Assembly: GCA_903835005.1 (NCBI GenBank)
Contig: CAILLK010000153.1
Location: 1 to 64,000, forward strand
Reading direction: 5' to 3'
Source: an uncultured Bacteroidota bacterium
GTDB taxonomy: Bacteria > Bacteroidota > Bacteroidia > Chitinophagales > Chitinophagaceae
Length of the DNA stretch: 64,000 bases
Each line of letters starts with the position of its first letter. Positions within the stretch are counted from its first letter, which is position 1. The position numbers and the translations under genes are program-made. Of the stretch, positions 9,749 to 18,882 are shown one piece after another. The notes below the pieces were generated by a model. It saw nothing but the letters and a program-made list of their open reading frames with translations. It had not been told where the DNA came from and did not search any database.

Positions 9749-10249
9749 TTATTTTTCAGTTTGTCTCATTCTATCAAACACCAAAATTCCAATAATGAAA
9801 GGAATGGCATAAGATGCAATTAAATATAAAAGATCTTTCAAATGGTATGCATCATAGGGATACTGACTATATAGCTTTGAAGATCCGGGATGGAAAATAT
9901 ATTCAGTACACAATTCCTTATAAAAATCAGAGAGCGAAAATAAATACATCGAACAGGAAACAATCAGCATTGCAATGAATAAAAGGTAAATCTTCGCTGC
10001 CGTTGGACTGTATTTGTTGTAAATATATTTTCTTGCAAATGAAAGAATCAACATGCCCGGAATTGAAAATAAACCAGACATGATTGTGAATATTACAAAC
10101 ATGTACATGATATTCGTAGCATCCGGCGTAACAAAATTGTAGTCACTATAGCTCTTGCCAGAATAAGATATCTTTAATAACGACACACTTATCAAGGAGC
10201 CACAAATACTGGTAATAAGCCATAACCAAATTAGTTTTATGGTTTTCAT
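9749..10249 (-). CDS. Hypothetical membrane protein with four TM segments
   Basis: A 166-residue protein with four hydrophobic segments, roughly residues 5-27, 45-68, 84-105 and 138-158, the last followed by a charged tail (DRMRQTEK). No family is recognised. It probably sits in the inner membrane. It stands alone, with a 34-base gap to the M1 peptidase stop region upstream of it on the same strand, so it could be the last gene of that transcript. Confidence 0.65.
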   Translation of the reverse strand: MKTIKLIWLWLITSICGSLISVSLLKISYSGKSYSDYNFVTPDATNIMYMFVIFTIMSGLFSIPGMLILSFARKYIYNKYSPTAAKIYLLFIAMLIVSCSMYLFSLSDFYKELCTEYIFHPGSSKLYSQYPYDAYHLKDLLYLIASYAIPFIIGILVFDRMRQTEK

Positions 10250-10283
10250 TGAAATTGAAAATAAAGTTTTTTTTGAGAACCAA

Positions 10284-12161
10284 TCAACTTTTCTTCAAAA
10301 CTATCTTATCTAATCCCGCTTGCGCCAGCGGATGATAATTCTTCCGGTATTTTTCATAGATCCGTGCGGCCATTTTAGCTCCTTCGGGTGTTTTCATCAT
10401 TTCGGCATAGAGCGGGTCGAGGAATTTCTGGCGGCCCACACTGCTCAGGAACTGGTCCATGGCGCTGTAGGCGTGTTCATATTTTGCCCTTACAGCCATT
10501 ACAAACCACAGGTCGGCAATCTCGCTGTTAGTGGATTTTGTTAAGCTGAATTCTTCGTCCAGTAGCTTCATCTGCCGGGCAGAAAGGGCAGGAGGCATAT
10601 TGCGGAGAAAATGCAGCCATTCGTGGGTAGTCCAGTCCTTGGTTAAGAGCTCGGTGGGTGGGGTGTCCTGAAGGAAATTATCGCGCTGCGAATCTACTTT
10701 GGCAAACCGCTCCTGTCCTGCGCGTGGGCAGTTGGCGGGTATTCCGGGGCCATATACCCAAGCATTTATGTTCAGCTTAGTGCGCAGCGCCGTATCGTCT
10801 TTTATCAGGTTCGAGTCCAGGTATTGCAAGAAGGCCTCGGTGGTGATGGTTTTGAAGGCGTGTTCATTGAAGTATTTGTTCAGGAACTGGTCCATCTTTT
10901 CACGGCCCACGTTGAGCTCTATCAGTTTCAGAAAGTGGGAACCTTTTTCGTAGGGTATGTTGGTAACCCCTTCTTCAGGGTCGCGGCCTTTGAGGTCGGC
11001 CTTCAGCCAGGTATCGCGGCTGGTGGGGCCGAAGGTTTTTATATCGTCCATCATGTCCTGGTAACCCAGTTCCCATATCATATCGGCATAGCTTTTACCC
11101 ATCATCTGCTCGGTAATGCGGCGCTCGAAGTAGTTGGTAAAGCCCTCATTGAGCCAGAAGTCGTTCCAGGTGGCATTGGTTACCAGGTTGCCGCTCCAAC
11201 TGTGGGCCAGTTCGTGTGCTATCAGGTTCACCAGCGAGCGGTCGCCGGCTATAATGGTTGGGGTGCAGAAGGTGAGCCTCGGGTTTTCCATACCACCTAT
11301 AGGGAAGCCGGGAGGCAATACAATCATATCATACCTGCCCCATCGGTAGGGGCCATAGAGTTCTTCGGCGGTTTTTACCATTTTGCCCACATCTTCAAAC
11401 TCATACCGGGCTTTGGCTATCATGCCCGGCTCGGCATAAACCCCTGTACGTTCATCTATACTGCGGAACACGATATCACCCACAGCCAGCGCCATCAGGT
11501 AGGCTGGTATTGGTATATCCATCCGGAAGCGATACTGACCGCTATCGCTGAGTTGCTGCGGGTTTTCGGCGCTCATCAATGCCATAAGCCCTTTAGGCAC
11601 CTGAACCTGTGCTGCATATGTAAAACGAATTCCCGGCCCATCGGCACAGGGAATCCACGAGCGGGCATGTATACTTTCGGACTGAGTATAGAGGAAAGGA
11701 TGTTTTTTGTCGTGGGTTTGCTGAGGGTCCAGCCATTGCAGGGCGCTGGCATCTTTGCCGGTCTTATACCAAATCAGCACGGTTTTGCTGTTATCGCTGA
11801 TGGGTATATGAAGGGCGCTGCCCAGGTATTTGACGGGTGAATCTAGCCAAAAGGAAACTTTACTGCCATCTACAAATATGCTGTCTATTGTCAGATCGTA
11901 AGTATCCAGTTTTAAGGCCTTTACTTTTTCTCGGTTATTGATGGTCCATGTAGCGCTGCCACTAATCAGCTTCGCATCCATATCTACTTTGATGTTGAGG
12001 TCGAGATGCTGCATCTCCACACTGTCGGCATTCGATTGAGTATGGTCGTCTTTTGGCGCTATAACCTGCGGTTGTTTTATCACTACTTTAGTTGTTTTAT
12101 TGCCATTGCATGCAGCCAGCAATATAAGTGCAAGCAAGGCAGAGCAGGTTAGTTTCAGCAT
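10284..12161 (-). CDS. M1 family metallopeptidase, lipoprotein (leukotriene A4 hydrolase-like)
   Basis: A 625-residue zinc aminopeptidase. A lipobox (LLAAC, Cys18) predicts a lipid-anchored envelope protein. The exopeptidase motif GGMENP is at residues 289-294. The zinc site HELAH is at 316-320, with the third ligand Glu at 339 in NEGFTNYFE. The C-terminal ~150 residues form the helical domain of leukotriene A4 hydrolase-like members. It removes N-terminal amino acids from peptides, probably those reaching the periplasm. Length is normal for the family. A long ORF on the opposite strand (10824-11840) is a shadow of this gene. Confidence 0.93.
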   Translation of the reverse strand: MLKLTCSALLALILLAACNGNKTTKVVIKQPQVIAPKDDHTQSNADSVEMQHLDLNIKVDMDAKLISGSATWTINNREKVKALKLDTYDLTIDSIFVDGSKVSFWLDSPVKYLGSALHIPISDNSKTVLIWYKTGKDASALQWLDPQQTHDKKHPFLYTQSESIHARSWIPCADGPGIRFTYAAQVQVPKGLMALMSAENPQQLSDSGQYRFRMDIPIPAYLMALAVGDIVFRSIDERTGVYAEPGMIAKARYEFEDVGKMVKTAEELYGPYRWGRYDMIVLPPGFPIGGMENPRLTFCTPTIIAGDRSLVNLIAHELAHSWSGNLVTNATWNDFWLNEGFTNYFERRITEQMMGKSYADMIWELGYQDMMDDIKTFGPTSRDTWLKADLKGRDPEEGVTNIPYEKGSHFLKLIELNVGREKMDQFLNKYFNEHAFKTITTEAFLQYLDSNLIKDDTALRTKLNINAWVYGPGIPANCPRAGQERFAKVDSQRDNFLQDTPPTELLTKDWTTHEWLHFLRNMPPALSARQMKLLDEEFSLTKSTNSEIADLWFVMAVRAKYEHAYSAMDQFLSSVGRQKFLDPLYAEMMKTPEGAKMAARIYEKYRKNYHPLAQAGLDKIVLKKS

Positions 12162-12301
12162 AAAAATTGTATATTGGGAGGGTAAAAATATTGAATAATA
12201 GGGAAAGGGAGGGGAAAATGTAGAGTTGCAATATAATTGTCATTAAAATATTCTACCTAAAGTCTAAAACACATTTATTACATTTATTGAAAAACTCCCT
12301 C

Positions 12302-13738
12302 ATGCCCATCCGTGGCTTATTTTTAATTGCCTGCTGCATTTTATCCTGCTACTGCTCAATAGCCCAAAAAACTTCGGCAGACTCAATGGCACATACTGAG
12401 GGGATTGAACTAACTAATGCCAACCGGAATTCCACTTTCGGATTCTATGATGCGGCAGATAGTTGTTCTAAAATTGGGGACAGTGTGAGTGCATCACTGT
12501 TTTTGATGAAAGTGAACCCTTATACGCTACTGTTTGAAAAGCTTACACCACAAACAATTGATACTTTTTTACTTCATAATTTTTTATTGACAAAAAACGC
12601 CCGATTAAAATATAAAGCCCTCTTCATCAAAACCTTTAATGCAACAAAATCGGCAGCTTATCAGAAATTTAAACAAATGAGTGAGGAGGACCAGGATATC
12701 CGGAATGAAAATATTGCCATCAATGATACTCCTGGTTTCTTAATGCACCATAAAAAAATGCGAACCACTGATAGCGTTCACTTTGCTTATTTACAGGATT
12801 ATGTCTCGCATCATGGTTGGCCTTTATTATCTGATGGATCTATGTATGCCTGCGTAATTGCAATGCATGATCATAAGCATCATATAAATTACATACCGCT
12901 GCTTAAAAAAGCGGTATTGAGCGGTGTAGTTGATCTTGAAGTATTGAGATTAATGCAATATTGGAATTCAAACGATCAACATGGATTGAATTTAAACTCA
13001 CTGGTAAAAATATACGCTTTTTCTGTTTTTAATGCTAACGAAATGTTTAATAATGAACTACCCAAATGTTTACCAAATATTGAAAAAACAGTTACAGAAC
13101 ACACTCCTGTTATTTTAAAAGTAATGGTTAAAACCAAAAATAATGATGATTACGATTATTATGCAGAGAGGATGTTTGCTGTGAGACCAGTTGAGAATTG
13201 TGTTTTGGCAAAATTTTTTGCTGACGTTGCAAAATATGATATAAAGGATGATCAACAAATAAGACAAAATATGAGATCTGGTTGTTGGATGATTGCTCTG
13301 GACTCAACTGATTTTGAAAAGCCGGAAATATATGTCTACTTATTTTACGGCAATAAAAAAGAACTTAACTATCCATCAGCCTTCGATAAAATGCTGAGGG
13401 GCAATAAGTTTGTAACGCATAGTATCGTATTTGATGTTAACCAAACAACCATAAAACCTGAAAGTGCTGTATTTCTTAAACAATTATCAAGCTGGCTTAA
13501 GGTAAATGCTCAGGTCAATTTAATAGTTAGTGGTCATACTGATAATGCAGGGGATTCAACAGCAAATCTGAAATTATCACTGGATCGAGCAGAGGAGGTG
13601 AAAAGGCAATTGGTTTATTTGGGTATTGATTCTGTCAGGCTTACCACAAAGGGCTGTGGCGCCTTACAACCTGTGCAATCGAATAATACACCATTAGGAA
13701 AAGCCAGAAACCGGAGGGTTGAGTTTGTTAAGCAATAA
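12302..13738 (+). CDS. OmpA family protein
   Basis: A secreted or outer-membrane protein of 478 residues from ATG 12302. A TTG at 12287 would add five residues, but a TACATTTA -7-like element at 12279-12286 argues for the later start. A signal peptide (ending CSIAQ) is followed by a ~340-residue domain I do not recognise. The last ~110 residues are an OmpA/MotB domain: IVFDVNQTTIKPES, then VSGHTDNAGDSTANLKLSLDR, then GCGALQPVQSN and ARNRRVEF. This domain binds peptidoglycan, so the protein probably links outer membrane to cell wall. The N-terminal region may be a species-specific interaction domain. Confidence 0.88.
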   Translation: MPIRGLFLIACCILSCYCSIAQKTSADSMAHTEGIELTNANRNSTFGFYDAADSCSKIGDSVSASLFLMKVNPYTLLFEKLTPQTIDTFLLHNFLLTKNARLKYKALFIKTFNATKSAAYQKFKQMSEEDQDIRNENIAINDTPGFLMHHKKMRTTDSVHFAYLQDYVSHHGWPLLSDGSMYACVIAMHDHKHHINYIPLLKKAVLSGVVDLEVLRLMQYWNSNDQHGLNLNSLVKIYAFSVFNANEMFNNELPKCLPNIEKTVTEHTPVILKVMVKTKNNDDYDYYAERMFAVRPVENCVLAKFFADVAKYDIKDDQQIRQNMRSGCWMIALDSTDFEKPEIYVYLFYGNKKELNYPSAFDKMLRGNKFVTHSIVFDVNQTTIKPESAVFLKQLSSWLKVNAQVNLIVSGHTDNAGDSTANLKLSLDRAEEVKRQLVYLGIDSVRLTTKGCGALQPVQSNNTPLGKARNRRVEFVKQ

Positions 13739-13830
13739 AACTTTCTGATTATTTATTCCTCCTGGTTATTGCCTAAGTCATTGATAATGGACTTAGAGAG
13801 ATATATCGAAATACCAGAACCAGCAACTGC

Positions 13831-14334
13831 TTATTGTATCCACCGGGTACTCACAGTTTTGACAACTCCCATAGAAGATGTTACTGTATAATTAACCTGG
13901 ATAATCCCTCCTCCGGTATAGCAGGCTATTCCGGATAAAACACTTCCCTGAATAGTCTGTGTTGAAATTATCAGGCTATCAGTGCTGATTACAGATCCGG
14001 TAACCGGTTGGGTAAATTCATTGTCAAAATTGATGATGTTAATGCTGTTGGCAGTTAGCCCGCCTGTCAGGCTAACTGCGAACTGTAATCCCTGTAAGGT
14101 ACCCGAACCGCCATTCTGCTGCCAGTTGCCCAGAAATTTTTGCCGCGATTCTGTGGAGCAGTTTACACCTTCATAACCCGATGAGCAGGTACATAGTCCG
14201 TTATGGCATACGCCGCCGTTATAGCAGCTCATAGTTACGCATCTGTCTTTGTTGCATGATAGCCATGTAGCAGCTGCAAACACTATAAGCACTAATGCTG
14301 AAGAAATAAGAACAGAAAATAAACGAGGTTTCAT
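13831..14334 (-). CDS. Lipoprotein with an EGF-like domain
   Basis: A 167-residue protein with a hydrophobic N-terminus (VLIVFAAATWLSC) that looks like a lipobox with Cys27. Directly after it comes a six-cysteine EGF-like module with the spacing CVTMSCYNGGVCHNGLC.C..GYEGVNC (residues ~32-59). The remaining ~105 residues resemble a beta-sandwich lipocalin-like domain (KFLGNWQQNGGSGTLQ ... IQVNYTVTSSMGVVKTVSTRW). The role is unknown; surface display is likely. EGF-like modules are uncommon in bacteria but recur in Bacteroidota lipoproteins. Confidence 0.85.
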   Translation of the reverse strand: MKPRLFSVLISSALVLIVFAAATWLSCNKDRCVTMSCYNGGVCHNGLCTCSSGYEGVNCSTESRQKFLGNWQQNGGSGTLQGLQFAVSLTGGLTANSINIINFDNEFTQPVTGSVISTDSLIISTQTIQGSVLSGIACYTGGGIIQVNYTVTSSMGVVKTVSTRWIQ

Positions 14335-14528
14335 AAAAGTCTGTATTTGATATTCAAAGATAAGATATGAAATGATATGATTGTATATTTTTTTTCAGAA
14401 ACTGTTTATCAAAGTGTAAATCTTTGCATTTAAGGTTAACCACACTAAGTTAAACACTAAGTGCACCGGGTTCTGTAATTATGAAAAGGATCACAAAAGA
14501 TATTTCTAAGAAAATCAAATATCCCCGA

Positions 14529-16925
14529 TTACTCCCTCATCATTTCTTCAATAACGGCAGCTATATCCTCAGCATTGGGTTTGGAGAAATAATCACCATC
14601 GGTGGCGTATGCAGGGCGGTGGGCATTGGCGGCAATGGTGCGGGGTGCAACATCGAGCCATCGGAAACCACCTTGTTTTTCCATTACCTGCTGAAACATG
14701 TAGGCGCTTGCTCCGCCGGGCACGTCTTCATCAACAAACACGATACGGTTTGTTTTCTTAAGCGATTCCACAATCATATGGTTGATATCAAATGGCAGCA
14801 GGGTGCGCACATCTATTACTTCGCAACTGATGCCCTGAGGTTCAAGGTAGTGGGTAATGGCGTCTTCAATTACCCTCAGCGTAGAACCGTAAGAAACAAT
14901 AGTGATATCTGAGCCCTGACGGATGACTTCTGGTATGCCAAAAGGAACAGTATAGGTATCGAGGTTAGCAGGTGTTTTTTCTTTGAGGCGGTAACCATTC
15001 AGGCATTCTATTACCAGTCCTGGTTCATCGCTCTGCAGCAGGGTGTTGTACATACCGGCGGCCTGGGTCATGTTGCGGGGCACACACAGATACATACCCC
15101 TCAGGGCATTGATGATCATGCCAATCGGTGATCCGCTGTGCCATACACCTTCGAGCCTGTGCCCGCGGGTTCGCACAATGAGTGGGCATTTCTGGCCGCC
15201 ACGGGTGCGGTATTGCAGGGTTGCCACATCATCGCTCAGGGGCTGCAGGGCATAGAGCAGATAATCGAGATACTGGATCTCTGCAATAGGCCTCAAGCCA
15301 CGCATAGCCATACCTATGCCCTGGCCAATTATAGTAGCTTCACGGATGCCGGTATCAGTTATTCTAAGGTCGCCATATTTATCCTGCAGGCCGGCAAAAC
15401 CCTGGTTCACATCGCCAATCTTGCCTACATCTTCACCAAAGGCGAAGACTGCGGGATTATTGGCAAATGTGAGATCAAAGAACTTATTTAGAATCTCGTA
15501 GCCGTTAAGCATTGATGATCCTGCATCATAAATGGCAGGCACTTCTTTTACCTTCAAAGCACTGAAGCGCGACTCAGAATAAAGGTGAGAGGAGTATTTT
15601 TCTTTATTGTCGGTTTTTATGTAGCTGTAAAAATTGCGCAAAGCACGGACTGCCTCGCCATTGCCTGCACAGAGGCTGAGCACCTTACCCACAGACTGCA
15701 TGACATCTTTGCGTATTGGTTCTTTAATGGCGTTCAATTCTTTTACCAGCGCTGCTATTGTGGTGGCATTGTCTCCAGCTTCATATACTACCTGGTTACA
15801 GAGCGATGTAGCCTGCTGTAACTGCTCACGGATAGGCTCCAGAAAGTCGGCCCACGCTCGTTGTTTTGCTTCGCGGGCTTCAGTTTTGGCTTCGTCTTCA
15901 ATGGCCGTTATTTCGTCATTGGTAGCGATTTTGTTGTCCAGGAGAAACTGGCGCATTTTTACCATGCAGTCCCATTCTTTTTCCCAATCCAGCCGCTCCT
16001 TGCTTTTGTAGCGCTCGTGCGATCCGGATGTGGAGTGTCCCTGAGGCTGGGTCATTTCCTGCACATGAAATATAGCAGGTATCTGGCTTTCGCGAACCCT
16101 GGCTATGCCTTGCTGAAAGGTTTGCACAAGGGCAGGGTAGTCCCAACCTTTTACAGTATAAATATTTATGCCTCCTTTTTTATCATCCCACTGCATACCA
16201 GCAAGGGCATCTGACATGGAGCTTTTTACGGTCTGGTATTTTTTGGGTACGGAAATTCCGTAACCATCGTCCCAGATAAATATTGCAAGCGGCACCTGGA
16301 GCACGCCGGCAGCATTCACGCTTTCCCAGAATGGACCTTCTGATGTAGCTGCATCACCAATGGTGCAGAAAATAACTTCATTTCCTTTATCGCTGAATTT
16401 CTCAAAACCTGTTTCCAGTTCCTTTACATTGCGGTACATTTTGGAGGCATAAGCCAGTCCCAAACCCCGCACCATCTGGCCGGCAGTAGGGGAGATATCG
16501 CTGCTGGATTGTGGGGCTTTGGTGAGGTCTTTCCATTCGCCATGGTCATCGAGCCAGCGGGTGCCGTAGTGGCCGTTCATCATGCGGCCTGCAGAGGATG
16601 GCTCTTTTTCGATGCTCATATCCGAATAGAGCTGGGCGAAGAACTTCTGAATATCGCTCATACCGGTAGCAAACATCAGGGTCTGGTCGCGGTAATAACC
16701 AGAGCGGATGTCGCCGGGCTGGAAGCATTTTGCAGCCGCTACCTGCGCCAGTTCCTTGCCATCGCCGAAGATGCCGAATTTAGCTTTGCCGGTCAGTACC
16801 TCGCGCCGGCCAATGAGGCTGGCCTCGCGGCTGGCCACAACCATTCGGTAGTCGTCGAGCACTTCTTTTTTAAACTCTTCGAAGGACAATCTTGCGGACT
16901 TTGATGAGGTGGCGGTTTGCGGCAT
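14529..16925 (-). CDS. Fused 2-oxoacid dehydrogenase E1 alpha/beta (TPP-dependent)
   Basis: A 798-residue cytoplasmic enzyme joining E1 alpha and beta in one chain. The N-terminal half has the alpha signature: SGYYRDQ (75-81), a TPP-binding block read as GDAATSEG (190-197) rather than the usual GDG, and WDDGYGIS (218-225) where NN/DN is usual. The C-terminal half is the beta subunit: FGEDVGKIGDVNQGF, GIGMAMRGLRPIAEIQYLDY, then VIDVRTLLPFD and VDEDVPGGASAYM. It should decarboxylate a 2-oxoacid, probably branched-chain, and acylate an E2 lipoyl domain. No E2 or E3 is adjacent. A second fused E1 of a different subtype lies at 21355-23409. Confidence 0.9.
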   Translation of the reverse strand: MPQTATSSKSARLSFEEFKKEVLDDYRMVVASREASLIGRREVLTGKAKFGIFGDGKELAQVAAAKCFQPGDIRSGYYRDQTLMFATGMSDIQKFFAQLYSDMSIEKEPSSAGRMMNGHYGTRWLDDHGEWKDLTKAPQSSSDISPTAGQMVRGLGLAYASKMYRNVKELETGFEKFSDKGNEVIFCTIGDAATSEGPFWESVNAAGVLQVPLAIFIWDDGYGISVPKKYQTVKSSMSDALAGMQWDDKKGGINIYTVKGWDYPALVQTFQQGIARVRESQIPAIFHVQEMTQPQGHSTSGSHERYKSKERLDWEKEWDCMVKMRQFLLDNKIATNDEITAIEDEAKTEAREAKQRAWADFLEPIREQLQQATSLCNQVVYEAGDNATTIAALVKELNAIKEPIRKDVMQSVGKVLSLCAGNGEAVRALRNFYSYIKTDNKEKYSSHLYSESRFSALKVKEVPAIYDAGSSMLNGYEILNKFFDLTFANNPAVFAFGEDVGKIGDVNQGFAGLQDKYGDLRITDTGIREATIIGQGIGMAMRGLRPIAEIQYLDYLLYALQPLSDDVATLQYRTRGGQKCPLIVRTRGHRLEGVWHSGSPIGMIINALRGMYLCVPRNMTQAAGMYNTLLQSDEPGLVIECLNGYRLKEKTPANLDTYTVPFGIPEVIRQGSDITIVSYGSTLRVIEDAITHYLEPQGISCEVIDVRTLLPFDINHMIVESLKKTNRIVFVDEDVPGGASAYMFQQVMEKQGGFRWLDVAPRTIAANAHRPAYATDGDYFSKPNAEDIAAVIEEMMRE

Positions 16926-17118
16926 AAGTGCGAAAATAAAGGTTATTTACAAAGATAGGGTTTGGGAGGGAAAAAGGAAATGGGGAAATGTTTTCGTGTT
17001 TTCAATTTCCTAAAAGAATTATGGATAAGAATGTTGAAGTTTAAAAATGTTTTATTGAATATGTAAATTCTGGTAATAATTCTAATGTTGATTTGGTTTT
17101 TTGGGTGGAAAAAATGTG

Positions 17119-17126
17119 TATCTTTA
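17119..17126 (+). promoter_or_regulatory. -7 element TATCTTTA
   Basis: Matches the Bacteroidota TAnnTTTG -7 consensus except for the last base. It lies 16 bases before ATG 17143, supporting that start over the upstream TTG at 17101. A TTTG at 17092-17095 could be the -33 element. Confidence 0.5.
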
Positions 17127-17142
17127 TTATAACTTTCGCATT

Positions 17143-18027
17143 ATGAAATGGATAATAGTAATAACTCTCTTACTTCTATTTAATATAAGTTTATCAGCGC
17201 TTGGGCAAAAAATCAGGTTTAGTGATAGTACCAATGTATGGCATGGTTATAATTGGGACGACGCTGATGTTCCTTATTATTCATACCCCTGGACTTATAA
17301 TTATGTTGGCAGTATTATCATTAATGACACTTTTTATAGACTATTAGGGTCGAGTAGTTTCTTAATACGCGAAGATACCAATTCAAACAAAGTTTATCTG
17401 AGTGAAAATGTACTCTATGATTATAATTTGCAATTAGGTGATACTTTTTATTATTCAGGTGCAAAACCTCATATTGTTTCACAAATAGATTCTGTATAGA
17501 TAAACAGTGTCTGGCATAAAATCTGGCACTTTGTTCCAATTAATGATTCCAGTGTAGCAGGAGGGATGCCCGCTGATTATGATGTAATTGAAGGTATAGG
17601 TTGTCTCAATAATCCATTTTATCCGACACAACCTGCTTTTTTTGAAGCACATACTACCCTTACTTGTTTTAATAATAAAGGTACGACGCCACCTCTGAGC
17701 CAAAATGTAGGTGATTATTTTGATAATTATATCAGTTGTAATCTGACCTTTGGGGCAGGAATAAAAAACATTTCGGCACAACAAATAAATCCTGAATTAA
17801 TTCCAAACCCTATAAATGAATTAAGCAAGATTATATTCCCATATACCATCTCCAAGGGTTCTTTTGAAATAGTTAATTTTACTGGAGAAATCATTGCTGT
17901 TTTTACGCTTAATAATATTGGTGAAATATCTGTAGGTTATAAAATAACAAAACCAGGTATCTATTTTTATCAGGTAATTGATTTTTCTAATGGTAATCTA
18001 TTTTCAGGAAAATTCTTAAAGCTATAA
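17143..18027 (+). pseudogene. T9SS type A secreted protein interrupted by one in-frame TAG
   Basis: From ATG 17143 the frame runs 118 codons (signal peptide MKWIIVITLLLLFNISLSALG, then a beta-rich secreted domain) and meets TAG at 17497-17499. The same frame continues without further stops to TAA at 18025-18027. It passes through INSVWHKIWHFVP and GGMPADYDVIEGIG to a typical T9SS type A sorting domain (NPINELSKI ... FEIVNFTGE ... GIYFYQV ... GKFLKL). The two halves are clearly one gene of 295 codons, probably a recent nonsense mutation. Without the C-terminal domain the truncated product would not be sorted by T9SS. The function of the N-terminal domain is unknown. Confidence 0.85.
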
Positions 18028-18076
18028 GCAAAAAAATAGAGTTTTTTTTATTTAATTATCGTGAATTACTGATGAT

Positions 18077-18283
18077 CTACTCGTTTAAAGAACCTTCCTG
18101 CACGTTCTCTAAAAACCGATCCCTCTCTATCATCCTTGCTCCTAAACTTTCCAGGTGGGCAGTATGCACCTGACAATCTATTAATACAATTCCATTTTCT
18201 TTAAGCAATTTCACCCATTTTATAAAGGCAAACTTACTGGCATTGCTTACTTTGCTGAACATGCTTTCGCCAAAGAAAATCAA
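18077..18283 (-). pseudogene. Duplicated 3' fragment of aat
   Basis: This frame encodes IFFGESMFSKVSNASKFAF, WVKLLKENG and CQVHTAHLESLGARMIERDRF. It is nearly identical to the C-terminal third of the intact aat product at 18883-19548, but differs at its last residues (ENVQEGSLNE against EIVKEGSQRQIIF). It lacks the first two thirds of the enzyme. Its 5' edge lies exactly at the stop of the DUF2442 gene, with a 4-base overlap. It is a leftover copy, not a working gene. The two copies form direct repeats that flank the DUF4160/DUF2442 pair. Confidence 0.92.
18092..18282 (-). repeat. Direct repeat, distal copy of the aat 3' end
   Basis: About 190 bp matching 18905-19096. A central block beginning TCTAAAAACCGATCC and running through CAGTATGCACCTG is identical in both copies. 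The rest shows scattered, mostly third-position differences. Homology ends abruptly at 18282, after GCCAAAGAAAATC. Confidence 0.9.
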
Positions 18284-18555
18284 TTAATTCCGATGCTCAT
18301 CAGATACAACATATCCGGACTGAAATCAAGAGGGGCAGGTATAATTGTTCCATCCAGTTCTTTCATTTTTGCAAGCCCTTCCCATTTTATAGTTGGGTAA
18401 TCGTCAAGTGTAGCAGCAATAAAGACTTCCGGCTTTTTTAATACCGGGAAATCCAATAATAGTGGTTCGAAATTAATTAAACGACGTTCTTTATTATCAA
18501 AGATCACAGTAATAGTGTATGGCTGAATGGAAATAATTGAATTAATAAAGTGCAT
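18280..18555 (-). CDS. DUF2442 domain protein (TA-like partner)
   Basis: A 91-residue protein with DUF2442 features: ITVIFDNKERRLINFEPLL, then PVLKKPEVF, TIKWEGLAKMKELDG and a C-terminal LDFSPDMLYLMS. The family has a helix-turn-helix-like character and commonly lies next to DUF4160, in what is regarded as a putative toxin-antitoxin pair. Here the DUF4160 gene ends 9 bases upstream, so the two are co-transcribed. The stop codon overlaps the start of the duplicated aat fragment, marking the edge of the inserted segment. Confidence 0.85.
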   Translation of the reverse strand: MHFINSIISIQPYTITVIFDNKERRLINFEPLLLDFPVLKKPEVFIAATLDDYPTIKWEGLAKMKELDGTIIPAPLDFSPDMLYLMSIGIN

Positions 18556-18564
18556 AACCGGCTT

Positions 18565-18828
18565 TTATTTTAAAGGTTCTATTCTTGAAATAATACCACC
18601 CTCAGTTAATGATTGCTGGTAGTTTATCAATAGCTCATCTCTGTGTAATTCTGTCCATGCCTGTACCAGCCTTAATGCCTTTTTGGGTAATGATCCTTCT
18701 ATTAATTCCCCATCAATTATGTTTATTTTTCCTTTAAACTCAGCATACTCCACATGAAAATGAGGTGGTAAATGATCACGGAAAAACATCCTTATTATTA
18801 TCCCATAAAAGCGGCAAATTTCAGGCAT
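18565..18828 (-). CDS. DUF4160 domain protein (TA-like partner)
   Basis: The start is taken at ATG 18828 (MPEICRFYGIIIRMFF), the usual N-terminus of this family; an upstream ATG at 18879 would add 17 unlikely hydrophobic residues. The 87-residue product carries the family core MFFRDHLPPHFHVEYAEFKG, then ALRLVQAWTELHRDELL. DUF4160 proteins pair with DUF2442 proteins in many Bacteroidota and cyanobacteria and are suspected TA components; which partner is toxic is not known to me. The pair lies between the aat stop (18883) and a second copy of the aat 3' end. Confidence 0.88.
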   Translation of the reverse strand: MPEICRFYGIIIRMFFRDHLPPHFHVEYAEFKGKINIIDGELIEGSLPKKALRLVQAWTELHRDELLINYQQSLTEGGIISRIEPLK

Positions 18829-18882
18829 AAGGTTTTTAAGGCAAAAATACATAGAAGTTATAACAATCAGTAAAATCAAGCA

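Noticed and set aside
9621-9812. Plus-strand ORF of 63 codons after the broken toxin
   Set aside because: Low-complexity, AT-driven frame partly antisense to the membrane protein gene at 9749.
10824-11840. Long plus-strand ORF of 338 codons opposite the M1 peptidase
   Set aside because: It lies fully antisense to a gene with HELAH, GGMENP and NEGFT motifs in order; its His/Gly/Phe-rich translation is a codon shadow.
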